Shown here piece by piece: positions 23,500 through 34,859 of a DNA stretch of 64,000 nt. Numbering within the stretch: the stretch's first letter is position 1; each line of letters starts with the position of its first letter. Source of the stretch: Sialis fuliginosa (lineage: Eukaryota > Arthropoda > Insecta > Megaloptera > Sialidae); contig OY540810.1 in assembly GCA_961205875.1 (NCBI GenBank), forward strand, positions 22,196,001-22,260,000. Direction: 5' to 3'. Under the pieces are notes generated by a model. The model did no database searches. It had not been told where the DNA came from and saw only the letters and a program-made list of their open reading frames with translations. A program made the translations under genes and the position numbers.

Positions 23500-23730
23500 A
23501 CTCAGAATTTTTTTTAATTGGTTTAAAACTATCTAAAAATGATATTCCAGCACATTTATGGGTGGGAAGCAGAATTAATCAGCAAGCCAATCTTTTTAAT
23601 TTTCATGTAGTAAACATGTTTTGAAACTTTAAACGCAATTATCTCAAAACCATGTTTTTCAAACTGGTTTGCAACATAACTCAGCCCATTTCTATCCGAT
23701 TAACTGTAGCCTCTTCGATGTATCTATCGA
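23500..23730. repeat. Fragment of 'gggaagcagaattaatcagc' repeat
   Basis: 'gtgggaagcagaattaatca' and 'caagccaat' match, in reverse, 43320-43375 ('ttgattagaattttggttct' plus 'gcttcccaacaac'). Both are diverged non-coding fragments of one family. Confidence 0.45.
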
Positions 23731-23990
23731 TGTACTAAAGATGTTTACGATCAATAAACAATAATATTTTTTATACACAATTTAAGATCGATTTTTTCAT
23801 AAAAATAGTTTAAATATGCCAAAATTGTAAAAATCAATATTTTTTAATAATATCAGGTACTTCAAAGAAAAACCCATATAAAACAAGAATTTTTTTGTAT
23901 TGCTGTAACTGCTATCTGGATATTGCTAACCTGCACACCGTTTACTTTCTCGAAAACAGACGTTCTCGATTGTCCCACTGCCACGAGGTT

Positions 23991-25255
23991 ATTTTGTATT
24001 ATAAATCAAAATAAAAAATATTTTTTTATACCCTAAGACATTTATAATAAACCCTCAAAACTTTACTTTGATTGCTTTATTAGCAGTGAAGGAAAAAAAT
24101 CTTAAAAAAGGTCTTATTTTTTAGCACGTCTAAGTGATATAACCCTTTTGCGTGGCAAAGATCGAGTGATATGAGCCAATGGAAATCAAATAGTATAACC
24201 GCCTACAGTTATGGTATGACATGTAACAAGATTTCGTTCTTTTGGCACTATATTAGAAATGGCGCACGTACCACGTGCCACACTACTTCAGTGAGAACAT
24301 GGATTTTTGGGTATACAATCGCAATGAGCTTTTGAAAGTAAATTATCTAAAACCATTTTGAAAAAAAAATTGAATATGAAAATATATTTTAATTTATTAT
24401 TTTCATTAAAGTATTTTAAATAATAAATGTATAGGTACTATTGATAAAAAATTGTGATAAAAATCCTCCATGTTTATTATTATTATAATAATCTATAAAA
24501 ATTATTTATTCGAAAACTAGAATTACTCATTGCAATCGTCGACCCAAAAGTTGTAACCTCCCCTTGTTAGATATTATACATTATATTCTAAAATTCATTT
24601 AGTATAGGTATTAAAATATTACGAACTTTCAACGGATAAAAACCATCAAATTATCGTTTCTATATCTGATTTTTTATAAATTAACTATAAATGTAGTATA
24701 TTTATATACACATCAATCATAAAATGATAATTATCACATATGTAAGTATTTTAATTTGCGATTGAAAATGTTTAGAACAAAAATGTATTCTAAAATAGTA
24801 ATTTAAAATTAAGTACGTAGTTTTTAAAATATGATTTTAATCAGATGCAAAAAAAAAAAAATTGATCATGTGCCACCACTGGTATTTGTAATCTATTACA
24901 CTCACCGCTAACAGCAGCGCTATGGGTAATATATTACTATTTACAAACGCTATTCAATAGCTATATGTGTAGGTACTGAAATCACCATAAAGCGTCTACT
25001 AAGTATGAATTATTACTAACGCTTATTGCTTGCTACGTATACTGACTTTTAATGGAAATAAAGTTTGTTAAATACCGAGCACTACAAATATCGTTCTTAA
25101 TACTAAAATTTGAACTTTTAAATATTTGTTTTTATTTAAATCTTATTTTAGTTTTACCATTTTTAATAACGATTTAAAAAAATCATAAACTATTGGATTA
25201 ACTGATAATTAGAAATATTTTTTTTTATAATAATTAATTAGAATCACCCTCATTA
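23991..25255. other. AT-rich stretch, no gene seen
   Basis: Around 24255-24285 there is a small palindromic word ('cgcacgtaccacgtgcc'). No credible coding region or complete element. Confidence 0.5.
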
Positions 25256-25261
25256 GAATTC

Positions 25262-25990
25262 ACTCTCAGTATTACGTATAAGAAAGTCCCATTGTACCTA
25301 TGACAGACATGTACACTGTGCAATTTCTTAATACGTATAAGAACACTCATGGCAGATATTCTCCTCTATTATTTCTTCTCTGTTATGAACCATTTGAAAT
25401 ACATATAATTAAAAACAAAAAAAATTAATTAATTAATTAATATTACCTATAATTTTTAACTTTACCATTTTTCTCTAATTCGCATTGTTTCAAAGTAATT
25501 TGAAAAAAAAATCAAAAATCGACATTAGTAAACATCCGTATCCGGTTGAAAGATCATTTTCAAAAGTAGGAAGTTTTCTTCCCATAGAAAAATTAATCCT
25601 AAATATAAAATTTCATCTTTCTACGATTTTTTCGTATTTGAGTTACAGCGTCTACAGACCGATCGAAAGACACACAGACATCATTCAGGGAAGGTCAAAA
25701 TGGATAATTTCATCAAAATCCGGATTTCGAAAAAAATCGGTTTCACAATACTTACTTATACTCACAAGTAGCGTACCGATAGGGACGGGGGGGGGGGGCA
25801 TTTCCCCCGAGCGGCAGTTTGTTAAGGACTGCACAATTGTGGATTGGGGGCGGCAAATTCGAAAAAGATCTTCAATTTTCATATTTAGTTAGTATTACAA
25901 GGGGCGGGGGGCGGCAAATTTGCAATTTGCCCCTACAGTACGCTACTGCTTATACTATATGTATATTTCATATACAATATACATGCGTAT
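25262..25990 (-). repeat. Dispersed repeat B, copy 2, interrupted by a hAT MITE
   Basis: The reverse complement aligns in order with 10318-10905: 'ctttcttatacgtaatactg', 'ggttcataacag', 'aaatccggattttgatg' and 'atgtatatgaaatatacat'. The 135-codon frame at 25485-25892 reads through this repeat and into the inserted MITE, so it is not a gene. The insertion at 25763-25948 divides the copy. Confidence 0.85.
25763..25948. mobile_element. 186 bp hAT-type MITE with perfect 8 bp duplication
   Basis: Flanked by CTTATACT on both sides (25755-25762 and 25949-25956). The right end inverted reads CAGTAGCGTAC. The left reads CACAAGTAGCGTACC, the same end with about three extra bases. Near both ends are G-runs and 'gcggca' words. 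It inserted into repeat B, whose uninterrupted counterpart is at about 10340-10380. Non-autonomous. Confidence 0.9.
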
Positions 25991-25999
25991 AAGAAAGTA

Positions 26000-26400
26000 A
26001 AAATATAATTTCTCATTATAAAAATATTAAAAGAAAACATAAAAAGTATCCACAAATACATAAATTCGTGACTTTTTATTTTGAATACCCGATATGATAT
26101 AATATAATAAAATATTAATTTAATGAGTTGTTAAAAGATTATTTTTTTCCTAGTTAGTAATTTGTGTTTTTAAAGCCAAATATATTTTTTTCTGTGTTTG
26201 CTATTGATATTCAATCTTAGTATTAATTTATTATTCATAATTTCAAATATAGGATTAAATTTCTCCAAGAATATACCCTCTTTCCTTTTCTCTTCCACAA
26301 TCATAATTTTTCTAATATTCTTCATATTTTTCAAAATTAAAATATTCCCAAAAACATACAACAAGTAGGTACATTAATGTACAATCCAAATAATATAACC
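26000..26400. other. AT-rich stretch, no gene seen
   Basis: Low-complexity AT sequence. The frame at 26170-26364 (-) is lysine/isoleucine-rich chance sequence. Confidence 0.5.
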
Positions 26401-26409
26401 TTTGAGTAA

Positions 26410-26660
26410 ATTTGCAACCGTTGTTTGACAACATGTTTGCAGTTTGAGTAGAGAGTTAATGGGAATTGCAGACCGGTCGTTAGGCATGGCATGTAGTGGC
26501 CGTACGCAGCCGATATGTACGGAATGTAATTTAGCTCGTGACACAGACTGGGAAATCTGCAGAATCCCTCTTTTACCGACCCGATGATGATTTCTACAGC
26601 CTTGATCGACGCTGGAAAGGTCGTAAACCTAGGACGAACTGATGCACACGATTGAGTTTT
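26410..26660. other. GC-balanced unique-looking patch
   Basis: This patch is compositionally richer than its surroundings ('gaccggtcgttaggcatggc', 'ggccgtacgcagccgatatg', 'gatcgacgctggaaaggtcg'). A 135-codon frame on - (26337-26744) spans it, yet its translation has no domain I recognise and flanking codons are AT-driven. It could be a non-coding exon, a conserved regulatory segment or an old element. Low confidence in any role. Confidence 0.35.
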
Positions 26661-27540
26661 TTGTTTGTTTATGTATCTTTCTTTTGTGTATTTGGTATTA
26701 TTAATTTGCATAGATATTAATTGTAGGTACTTATGATTGCACATTCAGTGAGCGTGAACTTAAATGTTCAATTATATACATTTGACCTTGAGCTTGTAAA
26801 AAATAAACAAACATTCGAAAAGTTTTATTAACCTTTAATAAAATACTTACGTTTATTTTTAAAACTAATTTTGGACTTTTGCCAAATTAGTGTCAGTTTT
26901 AAAAGATTTCCTTTTAAAAGCTATTTACATAAATTATGAAACTATCATAGAACTGAAAATAATTCGCTGAATATACATTTTCATAATACTTATTTTCAGT
27001 TATGAATCAATTCTAAATTCCGGTATAATTATTATTTATATACATAAGATGCATTTCTTATCGGCTGGATTATTCCTTTTCCAAAAGCTCAGTGATATGT
27101 TTTGTCATTTTTGTGCATTTGATTTTATTTTATGAAGGGTTGCTTACAAGGAATATCTGACGAAATGGGAGTTTGCTGATGGACCAATCATTGCAGGTTC
27201 ATAGATAGATATTGGGGACCTGATATATGGGATCTTTTCAAATAATAAATATATTTTATCTATTTAATAATGAAAACAGTATTCAATATCAATTAAATAT
27301 AATTCGAAAAATCTTATTTTAATTAATAGATATAAAAACTAACGTTAAGTTTAACTATGTATTTTTCTACAAATCGAAGAACTAATTCTAATAGGCCAAT
27401 TGAAGAAAATTTGACAGGAGGCCAAAAAAGTATTTACTATTGCAAATTATGCTGTTTACCATAAAAATTTCTAATAATTTCATAAAATAAAATATAAAAC
27501 TAATTTAATAATGCCTCGAATAAACAAAAAATTTAATAAT
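26661..27540. other. AT-rich stretch, no gene seen
   Basis: No coding or repeat structure was recognised apart from diffuse AT sequence. Confidence 0.5.
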
Positions 27541-27544
27541 CTTA

Positions 27545-28050
27545 ATAAATAATATATAAAAATATAGGTTTTGGTGCGTATGTATGTGAGATCATCACGC
27601 CTAAACCATTGCACGTATCGAAGCCATATTCACACAATATATTCGTTTGGTGCTCCGTTAAGTTTATCTTTTTTTGGACCCGGTAGGTAGCGCTGGGGTC
27701 GAGAATGTGTATTTATGACCCGAATATTGGCCCATATTCAGAATATATGTTAGTTACGTGAAAATAAATATTTTTACAAAAAATGGACCCGATAGGTGGC
27801 GCTGGATATTTACGAAAATGTGTATTTACGGTCTGATTTGACTGTATTCAGAATATGTTTGTACAAAATATTTTTATGTAGTACTTCTGATAGGTGACGT
27901 TAGGTGATTGTTTCCCCCCCCCCTAAAACCCCCACCTCCATGGTATTTTTCCCACCGGATCTAATGAAACTAATTACAACCCTACATACGTGACTGGGTG
28001 TAAAATATTAACTCCCGTGCGAAGCCGGGTCGGGTCCGCATGTTTATAAT
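27545..28050 (+). mobile_element. Helitron-like (Lep1-type) non-autonomous remnant
   Basis: A start of the type 'ataaaaatataggttttggt', a 'cgcctaaaccattgcacg' segment, a 'cccaccggatctaatgaaac' repeat unit and an end 'actcccgtgcgaagccgggt' follow the plan of short interspersed elements common in Lepidoptera. Those usually end near 'gaagccgggcgggtcgctag' and have been assigned to Helitrons. The terminal CTAG is missing here, so the copy is truncated or decayed. Two ~120 bp subunits ('gacccggtaggtagcgctgg', 'gacccgataggtggcgctgg') are tandem-like. Family assignment from memory. Confidence 0.5.
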
Positions 28051-28284
28051 ATATAAAATATCTTTATAATTTTATTTCAACAAAAAGTCAATTTCAAAAA
28101 TTTAGACGGTTGATTTTAATTATTTATATCAACTATTTAAGTTTAACTATAAAATATTTGACTAGGTAAATAAAAATTGTTCTAATTTATGTTACAATTT
28201 TATATTTCTATAAGAACTAGAAGTATTGCAATACCAATAAACAATACATACATAAAGTTCGTCGCAATTAATTTAAACGTTAGA

Positions 28285-28515
28285 CGAGCAAAAACGTAAA
28301 CGAAAAACTCGGCGTGTCTGTCTCGCTAAAGTCACGACGTTTTCAATTGGAGAAAAGCTCTCGAGATCGAAGAAGCGCTGACACCCTAACCCTCGTACGT
28401 GCGAGGTCAAGGTTACTCGAGTCAGCAAATGGTACATACGAGATTATAGGCGGAATATCGTAATTGTTTGTGTGTCTACGCACGTTACGCCCGTTTTAAC
28501 ATTTTGTGAGTTGTA
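28285..28515. promoter_or_regulatory. CpG-enriched patch, possible regulatory DNA
   Basis: About 230 bp with many CG dinucleotides in an otherwise CG-poor setting ('aaaaactcggcgtgtctgtc', 'gctctcgagatcgaagaagc', 'cctcgtacgtgcgagg', 'tacgcacgttacgcccg'). It contains a short palindrome CCTCGTACGTGCGAGG and the word 'gaggtcaaggtta', which resembles a nuclear-receptor monomer half-site. No repeat partner was seen in the window, so it may be unique host DNA. No TATA box or exon could be tied to it. Confidence 0.35.
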
Positions 28516-28657
28516 AAGATCGTCTTACATATTTCAACTAGAATTTATTTTATTTGAAACATTGGATGATAACGGTTAATAAACTGATATTTATTTATTT
28601 TTAATTTACTTGAATAATGAATAATTTCGCGGTATATTATCTTGACTCAACAGAATA

Positions 28658-30674
28658 GTCCAGCCAATGAAGCAGAAAAAATGCTCAAAATGGGAAATTC
28701 TCCGGAACAGCAATTTTATGGTTGATTCTTATAGATTTTGAGCCGCTGAACGCGGAAAAAATAACGCGCCTGCGTGAGGAGTGGGGCTTCACCCCTAAAA
28801 ATGGGGTTAAAGGGTGAACATCAAGTTTTTTTCCCATTTTTTCGATTTATTTCAAAAACTAAATCGACGACGGGGTTATATTATGGTTGATATTTGTAGC
28901 TGATACTCAAATGAATCAATTGAGACCAGTTAGATAAAATTTAACCAAAAAACACCCCTTCCAGAGGGTGAAAAATCCGTAAAATTGTTAATTTTCGGTG
29001 CTCATCAGTAAAAATTGAATAACTCTGGGGCACATCATCGCACAGACTCGTATATTGGCTTAAATTCTTCCTAAAACTCCAAAGAACTGAGATCAACCAT
29101 AATATAGACAAATATGAATAGATTTACTAACGATATTAGCCAATATTTAACGGTGTGTCACAAAATATTTAAAAAAAAATGTGTTGCACTAAAAATCAAG
29201 TAAAAAATTCAGGAATCAATATTTTTTTACCAAATTGCATTTGTAGCTTCTATTTATACCTACGATCAAGTCTGCATAAGAAAAAAAGTTTTTCATGCAC
29301 ATAAATGCATTTACAAGGTGGTCCCCATAGGTGTTATCAAATAGGCTGTATCTTAGCTCCTAGTTACCTGATTTCAATTTTCTTTTGTTTATTATAAAGT
29401 TCTTATTGAGAAGATTTTTATGGATAATATTTATTGTTCTCTAAACATTGAGGGTTCTCTACAACTTTCGAAAATCTAAAAATTTCACTTTTTTCGAACT
29501 TTATTGCTGAATAAAATATTTTTTTAAATTGTGGGCAACCCTCAACACTTAGAGAAAAATAAATAATATCAAAAAAAATCTTATCAATAAGAACTTTACA
29601 ATAAACAAAAGAAAATTGAAATCGGATAACTAGGAGCTGAGATACAGGCACTTAGATATCACCGGTGGGGGCTATCTTTGATAGCCACCATTTTGTGCCC
29701 TGTATGGATTTTCATGTAGCTTCCTATCTAAAAATCTCCCTTTTGACTCTATCTATGACCATTGAATGTGGCATATTCCAATCAAAAAGTTTATCGCTAT
29801 TTTACATACCAGTCGTACTATAGCTATTTATTACGTTTTCTTACATTTTATTACGAAAAATGCATTTTGTGAATTTTTATATGAGTTGATAAGAGAGAAT
29901 ATACAAGTGTTAGGTTGTTATGAATCAATATACGCAAATTAAATAAATTTTTAGAGTTTATTTCTCGAAAATACCTTTTTTAATTTGTTTTACTACAAAA
30001 TGCGGTTTGATGCACTTTGATATGCATTTTAAATGCATTTACGTGCATGAAAAACTTTTTTTCTTATGCAGCCTTGATCGTAGGTATAAATAGAAGCTAC
30101 AAATGCAATTTGGTAAAAAAATATTGATTCCTGAATTTTTTACTTGATTTTTAGTGCAACACATTTTTTTTAAATATTTTGTGACACACCGTTAAATATT
30201 GGCTAATATCGTTAGTAAATCTATTCATATTTGTCTATATTATGGTTGATCTCAGTTCTTTGGAGTTTTAGGAAGAATTTAAGCCAATATACGAGTCTGT
30301 GCGATGATGTGCCCCAGAGTTATTCAATTTTTACTGATGAGCACCGAAAATTAACAATTTTACGGATTTTTCACCCTCTGGAAGGGGTGTTTTTTGGTTA
30401 AATTTTATCTAACTGGTCTCAATTGATTCATTTGAGTATCAGCTACAAATATCAACCATAATATAACCCCGTCGTCGATTTAGTTTTTGAAATAAATCGA
30501 AAAAACGGGAAAAAAACTTGATGTTCACCCTTTAACCCCATTTTTAGGGGTGAAGCCCCACTCCTCACGCAGGCGCGTTATTTTTTTCGTATTCAGCGGC
30601 TCAAAATCTATAAGAATCAACCATAAAATTGCTGTTCCGGAAAATTTCCCATCAAATTGCTTCATTCACTGGAC
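28658..30674. mobile_element. 2.0 kb fold-back element with TA duplication
   Basis: The left arm (28658 to about 29320) and right arm (about 30030-30674) are near-identical complements of about 650 bp. Ends are GTCCAGYSAATGAAGCA, flanked by TA at 28656-28657 and 30675-30676. Arm words include 'acgcgcctgcgtgaggagtg' and 'ggggcacatcatcgcacaga'. The centre holds another inverted element (29322-29672). TA duplication suggests a Tc1/mariner-type transposase acted in trans. No coding sequence; the small frames are arm readings. Confidence 0.9.
29322..29672. mobile_element. Nested inverted element inside the 2.0 kb fold-back
   Basis: The arms (about 29335-29440 and 29565-29665) pair through 'tgtatcttagctcctagtta' and 'attttcttttgtttattata' against their complements. 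The centre contains a smaller palindrome around 'ttgagggttc'/'gcaaccctcaa'. Beyond the right arm, 'ctatctttgatagccacc' may be part of its true end, so the outer limit could be near 29705. Confidence 0.7.
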
Positions 30675-30942
30675 TAGAAACCAAAAATAATCTTTTGTCC
30701 AATTATTACTAATAACTGTATTGTGTGAAATTCTTTAGTATTTATTTTGGAATTTAAAAGTAAAAAAAACTTCTGTCAAATTCAATTCTGTCAAAAAATT
30801 CGGTATTCATCCCTCAGTGACGGCAAAACGTAAAAATTGATAGGAAAATATAAAAATTTAAATTTACTTCCTGAAATTTGAATATATTACATTGGGTTTA
30901 GTCGTTTTCGACTTTCGGCCTACTCACAGGAACCAATTGCAC

Positions 30943-31660
30943 TGTAGGGGAGATTGGGGTAATCACGAACGCGGGGTAATTACGAACGCAGGGTATAGTC
31001 GAGAATTCAGTGGTTTCAGTATGTTAGAAGAGGAAAGCTAATACTTGTCATTAGTTGGGTCTACGTCTAGTATCGGATTGTTAACAGTCAGTATAGATGA
31101 CGATCATAGTACAAAGTAAGCTTAGTTCCATTTTTATATCATATTTCATCTAATAACTGATATGTAATTAATATAAATCTGATTAATTTATGCCCAACTT
31201 GATCAAACAGTATTTGATGTCACCCGTATTGTTATTATTTGATCCTAACTTCAAAAAAAATTATGTCTATTTTTTTCAAGCTCGTGGGGTAATAACGAAC
31301 AAATTAAATGGGGCGGTTCTGAACGTTGTAAAAAAATACTGATGAAAACTAAAATTGGAAAAAGTGCGAGGAATTGCAATAATTTTAAAGAAAATAACCA
31401 AAAGAAGAAGTGCCAAGTAAAAAAGAAAAAGAAATGAAGCTTTTCATAAGGAAAATAAATCTTTTTGTTATTATAATGAAAAATATTAAGATCCTTCTGT
31501 CGAAGACTTGGTAATATGCAACAAGTGTAATTTATAGGCATATGATAAGTGTATCAGTTGTTTATGTACATCCAGAGGCTTTTGTTGTAAACTTTGTGCT
31601 AATTAAGTTTAATTATTCCACAGTTTGTGATTACCCCATGCTAGTCGGGTAGTCACAAAT
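30943..31660 (+). mobile_element. Decayed DNA transposon with 'ggggtaatcacgaac' motifs
   Basis: It starts near TGTAGGGGAGATTGGGGTAA. The motif GGGGTAATNACGAAC recurs at about 30955, 30973 and 31288. Inverted relatives ('gattacccca', 'gggtagtcac') lie at about 31629-31655. The interior includes a broken coding end (31502-31606). Pogo/Tigger-like ancestry is my best guess from the C-terminal zinc finger; the terminal repeats alone do not settle it. Confidence 0.5.
31310..31606 (+). pseudogene. Broken transposase C-terminus with Cys-rich zinc finger
   Basis: The frame from 31502 reads EDLVICNKCNL, a stop (TAG in place of an expected TGG), AYDKC, then ...GFCCKLC and a stop at 31604-31606. The spacing CxxC...(W)AxxxC...CxxC is the treble-clef-like finger found at the end of many insect pogo/Tigger and related transposases, commonly written C..C..WAHE.C......C..C. 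Upstream codons are lysine-rich with further stops. It is dead. The 96-codon opposite-strand frame (31251-31541) is its shadow. Confidence 0.5.
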
Positions 31661-31699
31661 ATATAGGGTTTTGTTTTTGTTTTTAATTTAAATTTTGTT

Positions 31700-32440
31700 T
31701 TTATATTTTATTGAAATTATTACAGAAAATGTAAAAATAATAGATTATTTAATAATAAATACACAATACATATATTGGTTTCTTACTCAGGTTTTAATTT
31801 ATTTGATTTCTGCCTTAGGTGTTCGTAACTCATTACTTACTACGCATGCGCTAAATTGTCAATAAAAGTCGAAGAACTGTCATAAAGTTTGACACATCGT
31901 TTCAAAATGCTTGCAAGCTAACTAATTTAAGTGATTTCTTGAACATATTTTAATAATATTTTCAAGGCAAAAAAAACATATATCCAACTAAACATTATTA
32001 TAATATTTTCAAACATCCTCTTCGTAGAAATTTTTTACATATAACTGAGTTAACTAACCTTTATAATTTCAAAACTCTCCTATTTAATACCACGCACAAA
32101 AACAATCACAATTAAATGTCCACTAAAACTACAATGGTCATTAACAAATTATTGTAATAACGCGGTTTTCTGGTAGCGTATAAATAATATATATGTTAAT
32201 ATGTAATTTAAAAAAGTATCTATATTTAATTTTAGCACATAACCATGAACATATTATCTGAATTTTGATAACAGAGTAATTCTTAATGTAAATATTGTTA
32301 AACATAAAACATGCTATACCTAATCATTTTTGTGTAAATAATTAATATTTTCTTATCAATTAAATATAAGTTTAATATAAAAAAAAACCTTCAGATTATT
32401 TTATAAATAAAATGTATATTTTATAACTATAAATGGAAGT
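31700..32440. other. AT-rich stretch, no gene seen
   Basis: Around 31840-31920 ('acgcatgcgctaaattgtca', 'aatgcttgcaagctaac') lies a decayed fragment of the 1557-1897 MITE family. No coding evidence. Confidence 0.5.
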
Positions 32441-32456
32441 GTGTTGAAGTTGAAAC

Positions 32457-32670
32457 CAGGGCTGTGGAGACGGAGTTGGTGTCGGTAAAGAGATACCGAC
32501 TCCGACTCCATTAATTAAACAATGATTTTTACACACTTATAATTATTTTTTTAAGGATAATATATTTTGAAGTACAGTAAAAGAGTAGATGTCGAATTTG
32601 AAGTCGGACAGTGGACAAATAGAGCAGTTGGAGTTGTAGATTTTTATACCGACTCTATATTATAGCCCTG
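32457..32670. mobile_element. 214 bp hAT-type MITE (CAGGGCTGTGGAG family)
   Basis: Ends CAGGGCTGTGGAGACGGAGT and, inverted, CAGGGCTATAATATAGAGTC. Both are followed by GTCGGT-type words. The flanks GTTGAAAC (32449-32456) and GTTAAAAC (32671-32678) form an 8 bp duplication with one mismatch. CAGGGCTGTGGAGTCGGAGT is a widely seen animal hAT-class terminus. No transposase. Confidence 0.88.
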
Positions 32671-32814
32671 GTTAAAACAATAGTACATATAAAATTCAAA
32701 TTATATGCTTAATTATGTTATCAGAAGAATAAAAGCAATTGTATTCCAAAAGTAACAAACGATTGATATGATTTTGATAAGGATTATATTCATTCAGAAT
32801 TAAAACCACTAGAA

Positions 32815-32960
32815 AACTTGTCGCTCGACACGTGTTCAGTCTCTTGATGAGGACTTTTAGTGAAGTCGATACACGTGTCAAGTAACATTGTTTTCTTGTG
32901 GTTAAGGTGTATAATTTTAGTTTAAGTGATAGTATAAATGTCCTCTAAATGTTATATAAA
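32815..32960 (+). ncRNA. Hammerhead-ribozyme-like repeat, copy 1 (core mutated)
   Basis: CTC TTGATGAG, stem GACTT/AAGTC with a short loop, then GATAC ACGT GTC. This follows the minimal type I hammerhead layout seen in schistosome and Penelope-like element ribozymes (CUGAUGAG - stem II - GAAAC NNNN GUC). Two conserved core bases are changed (C3 to T, and GAA to GAT), so cleavage is not expected. An upstream 'ctcgacacgtgt' could also pair with the downstream 'acacgtgtcaag'. The tail 'gttaaggtgtata' is shared with copy 2. The nearby minus-strand frame is a chance reading. Confidence 0.5.
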
Positions 32961-34150
32961 AAAATTACAATATGCTGTATAATTTTTACTACTCTCAAAT
33001 TGGTAAAAATTAAAAAAAAACACCGAAAATTCGGTTATTAAAATATTGATAGAATTTTCTTTAGTGTCATCATAAAATAAATAAAATATATTTAGAATTT
33101 AAAAAAATGTCCGTCTACTATATGGTGCCCAAAGATTACCAACAAAGCCGTTCAAAATTGGAATTTGGCACACTAATTTATAAACATAAGGATAATCTTT
33201 TCCCAAATTTTTATCCATTTACTATTGGTTAAGTTACAAATAATGCATTTGGTTTTAGTTTTTATATTTTTTGTATAAAGTTATGTAATAAACTCACGGG
33301 GTTTTTAATTATTTCGTTTTATAGGAGGCTATATAATGTTTTTTTGTCTTTACCCGTCTTCTTTACTCTTTACCGCAGGGCCCTAGACAGTTGCCTAAAC
33401 AAACCGTAAAAAGGCCGGATTTTTTCGAAACGGTCCTAAAAATGCCTTCCGGAAATCACTTAATGTAATGAATTCAGATACCTAGAACAAGTTAATAAAA
33501 AAAAATTGCTCCTTATAGTTCCTTATTTCTGAAAATGACTCCACTACTCTGCAAAACGATATGCAAAAAATTCTAGTTTATTCATACAAAAAACAATATT
33601 AACTTATTTTTTGTTTAAGTAAAAGTACCCTCAGTTATTAGAAAATCAACAAAAATACTTAATTAATAACACATTCAGTTTTTTTAACATCTAACATGCA
33701 TCATTAAGAACTGTCGGAAAAACAAAAAAAGTAAAGAAGAAAGAAGAAGCAAACACTTGAACAAAATTAAAAACACATACACTTAAAGACTTCAAGTTCT
33801 GTTTCCTTCAACAGCAACACAACAAGGATGTCTGTACTTTAAAAGCTTCGTTCACTTCGAGCATAATTCCACAGAGAAACAAGTGACAACACCTAGTTCG
33901 TGCAAAAAAGAACTTTTTCCGTATTATCACTATACCGACTACTAACTTATATCATCTAACTTACGACAAATATTTACAAACTCTTGTGTACGTTTTTATT
34001 CTCAGAGCCAAATCACATTTGGCACGGAAACTTTTGAGTCGTTTCCAAAACATAAAGCACGCTATATTTTACATGCAAGTTTATGATAATTTTATGGGAT
34101 ATTATTAAGTCAGGAAACGATAATATGTGAACGAATATCACTTATGTAAT
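32961..34150. other. AT-rich stretch, no gene seen
   Basis: No coding region. At 33376-33410 'cagggccctagacagttgcc' resembles a hAT-class end without a partner. Other sequence is AT-rich. Confidence 0.5.
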
Positions 34151-34179
34151 GAAATATTTAAGGATTAATTGAGATGAAA

Positions 34180-34330
34180 CATTTATCACTCTCGTTTCGT
34201 AACGAGATCGGGGCCGAGACGAGATTTAAAATCGAACGAGACGATACCGTTTATATTTTACAAAACGAGACCAGGATGAAGCCTACTTTATTTATAAGTA
34301 TCGCTGAAAGTCTCGGTTTGCACAACCCCA
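34180..34330. repeat. CGAGAC-rich repeat fragment
   Basis: 'aacgagatcggggccgagac', 'cgaacgagacgatacc' and 'aaagtctcggttt' mark it as a relative of 15640-16055. Confidence 0.6.
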
Positions 34331-34410
34331 CAAACTTCTACCCTTAATTAAACGAACTATAATTTTTGTTATTGTACGTAATTTTGGGCGCTGACCTTCA
34401 AAACTCTTTG

Positions 34411-34842
34411 CTATAATCAAAAACAGAAAATTAATATCAATTTTGGGAGCCTATACGAGTAGTGATAAATTTTTTTGGCCAAATCTAATAAATGATTTTT
34501 GTTGATCAGGTTTTTCTCTAAAATTTCCTTTTTTGTACCGCTATACGATCATTTTTGCCCGAATTATGAAGAAAAGACTTTTAACTTTACAAATTTGCTT
34601 TTGGAATTTTTTATAATCATTTGTTCCCTAATTATAGGTATATAGTTAAAGTGTATTTTTTGCTTTGATCGTAAATAACTCTGTCAAAATGGTCGAACAG
34701 CAACACAATAAACGCAAATTTTAGAGAAAAATCGGATCTATAAAAGTAATTATGTAGATTTAGTCAAAAAAAATTTTTTCACGGCCCGTAGAGGCTCTCA
34801 AAATTGATACTAATTTTCTATATAATTTAATTTTACAGCTAT
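34411..34842. mobile_element. About 430 bp inverted element
   Basis: The left arm 'aaaattaatatcaattttgg' / 'gagcctatacgag' pairs with right-arm 'gtagaggctctcaaaattga' / 'tactaattttc'. Inner arms share 'ctctaaaattt'/'aaattttagag'. Centre words ('caaatttgcttttggaattt', 'ctttgatcgtaaataactct') recur inverted at 43700-44090, so this is a two-copy family here. No duplication resolved. Confidence 0.7.
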
Positions 34843-34859
34843 GTTTTTTAACGATTTGG

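Noticed and set aside
25485-25892. 135-codon open frame on +
   Set aside because: It reads through dispersed repeat B and straight into an inserted hAT MITE (its G-run encodes GGGG), so it is a composite of two repeats.
26337-26744. 135-codon open frame on -
   Set aside because: No recognisable domain, AT-driven codons at both ends and no supporting splice signals. The central GC-balanced patch is recorded as a possible non-coding segment only.
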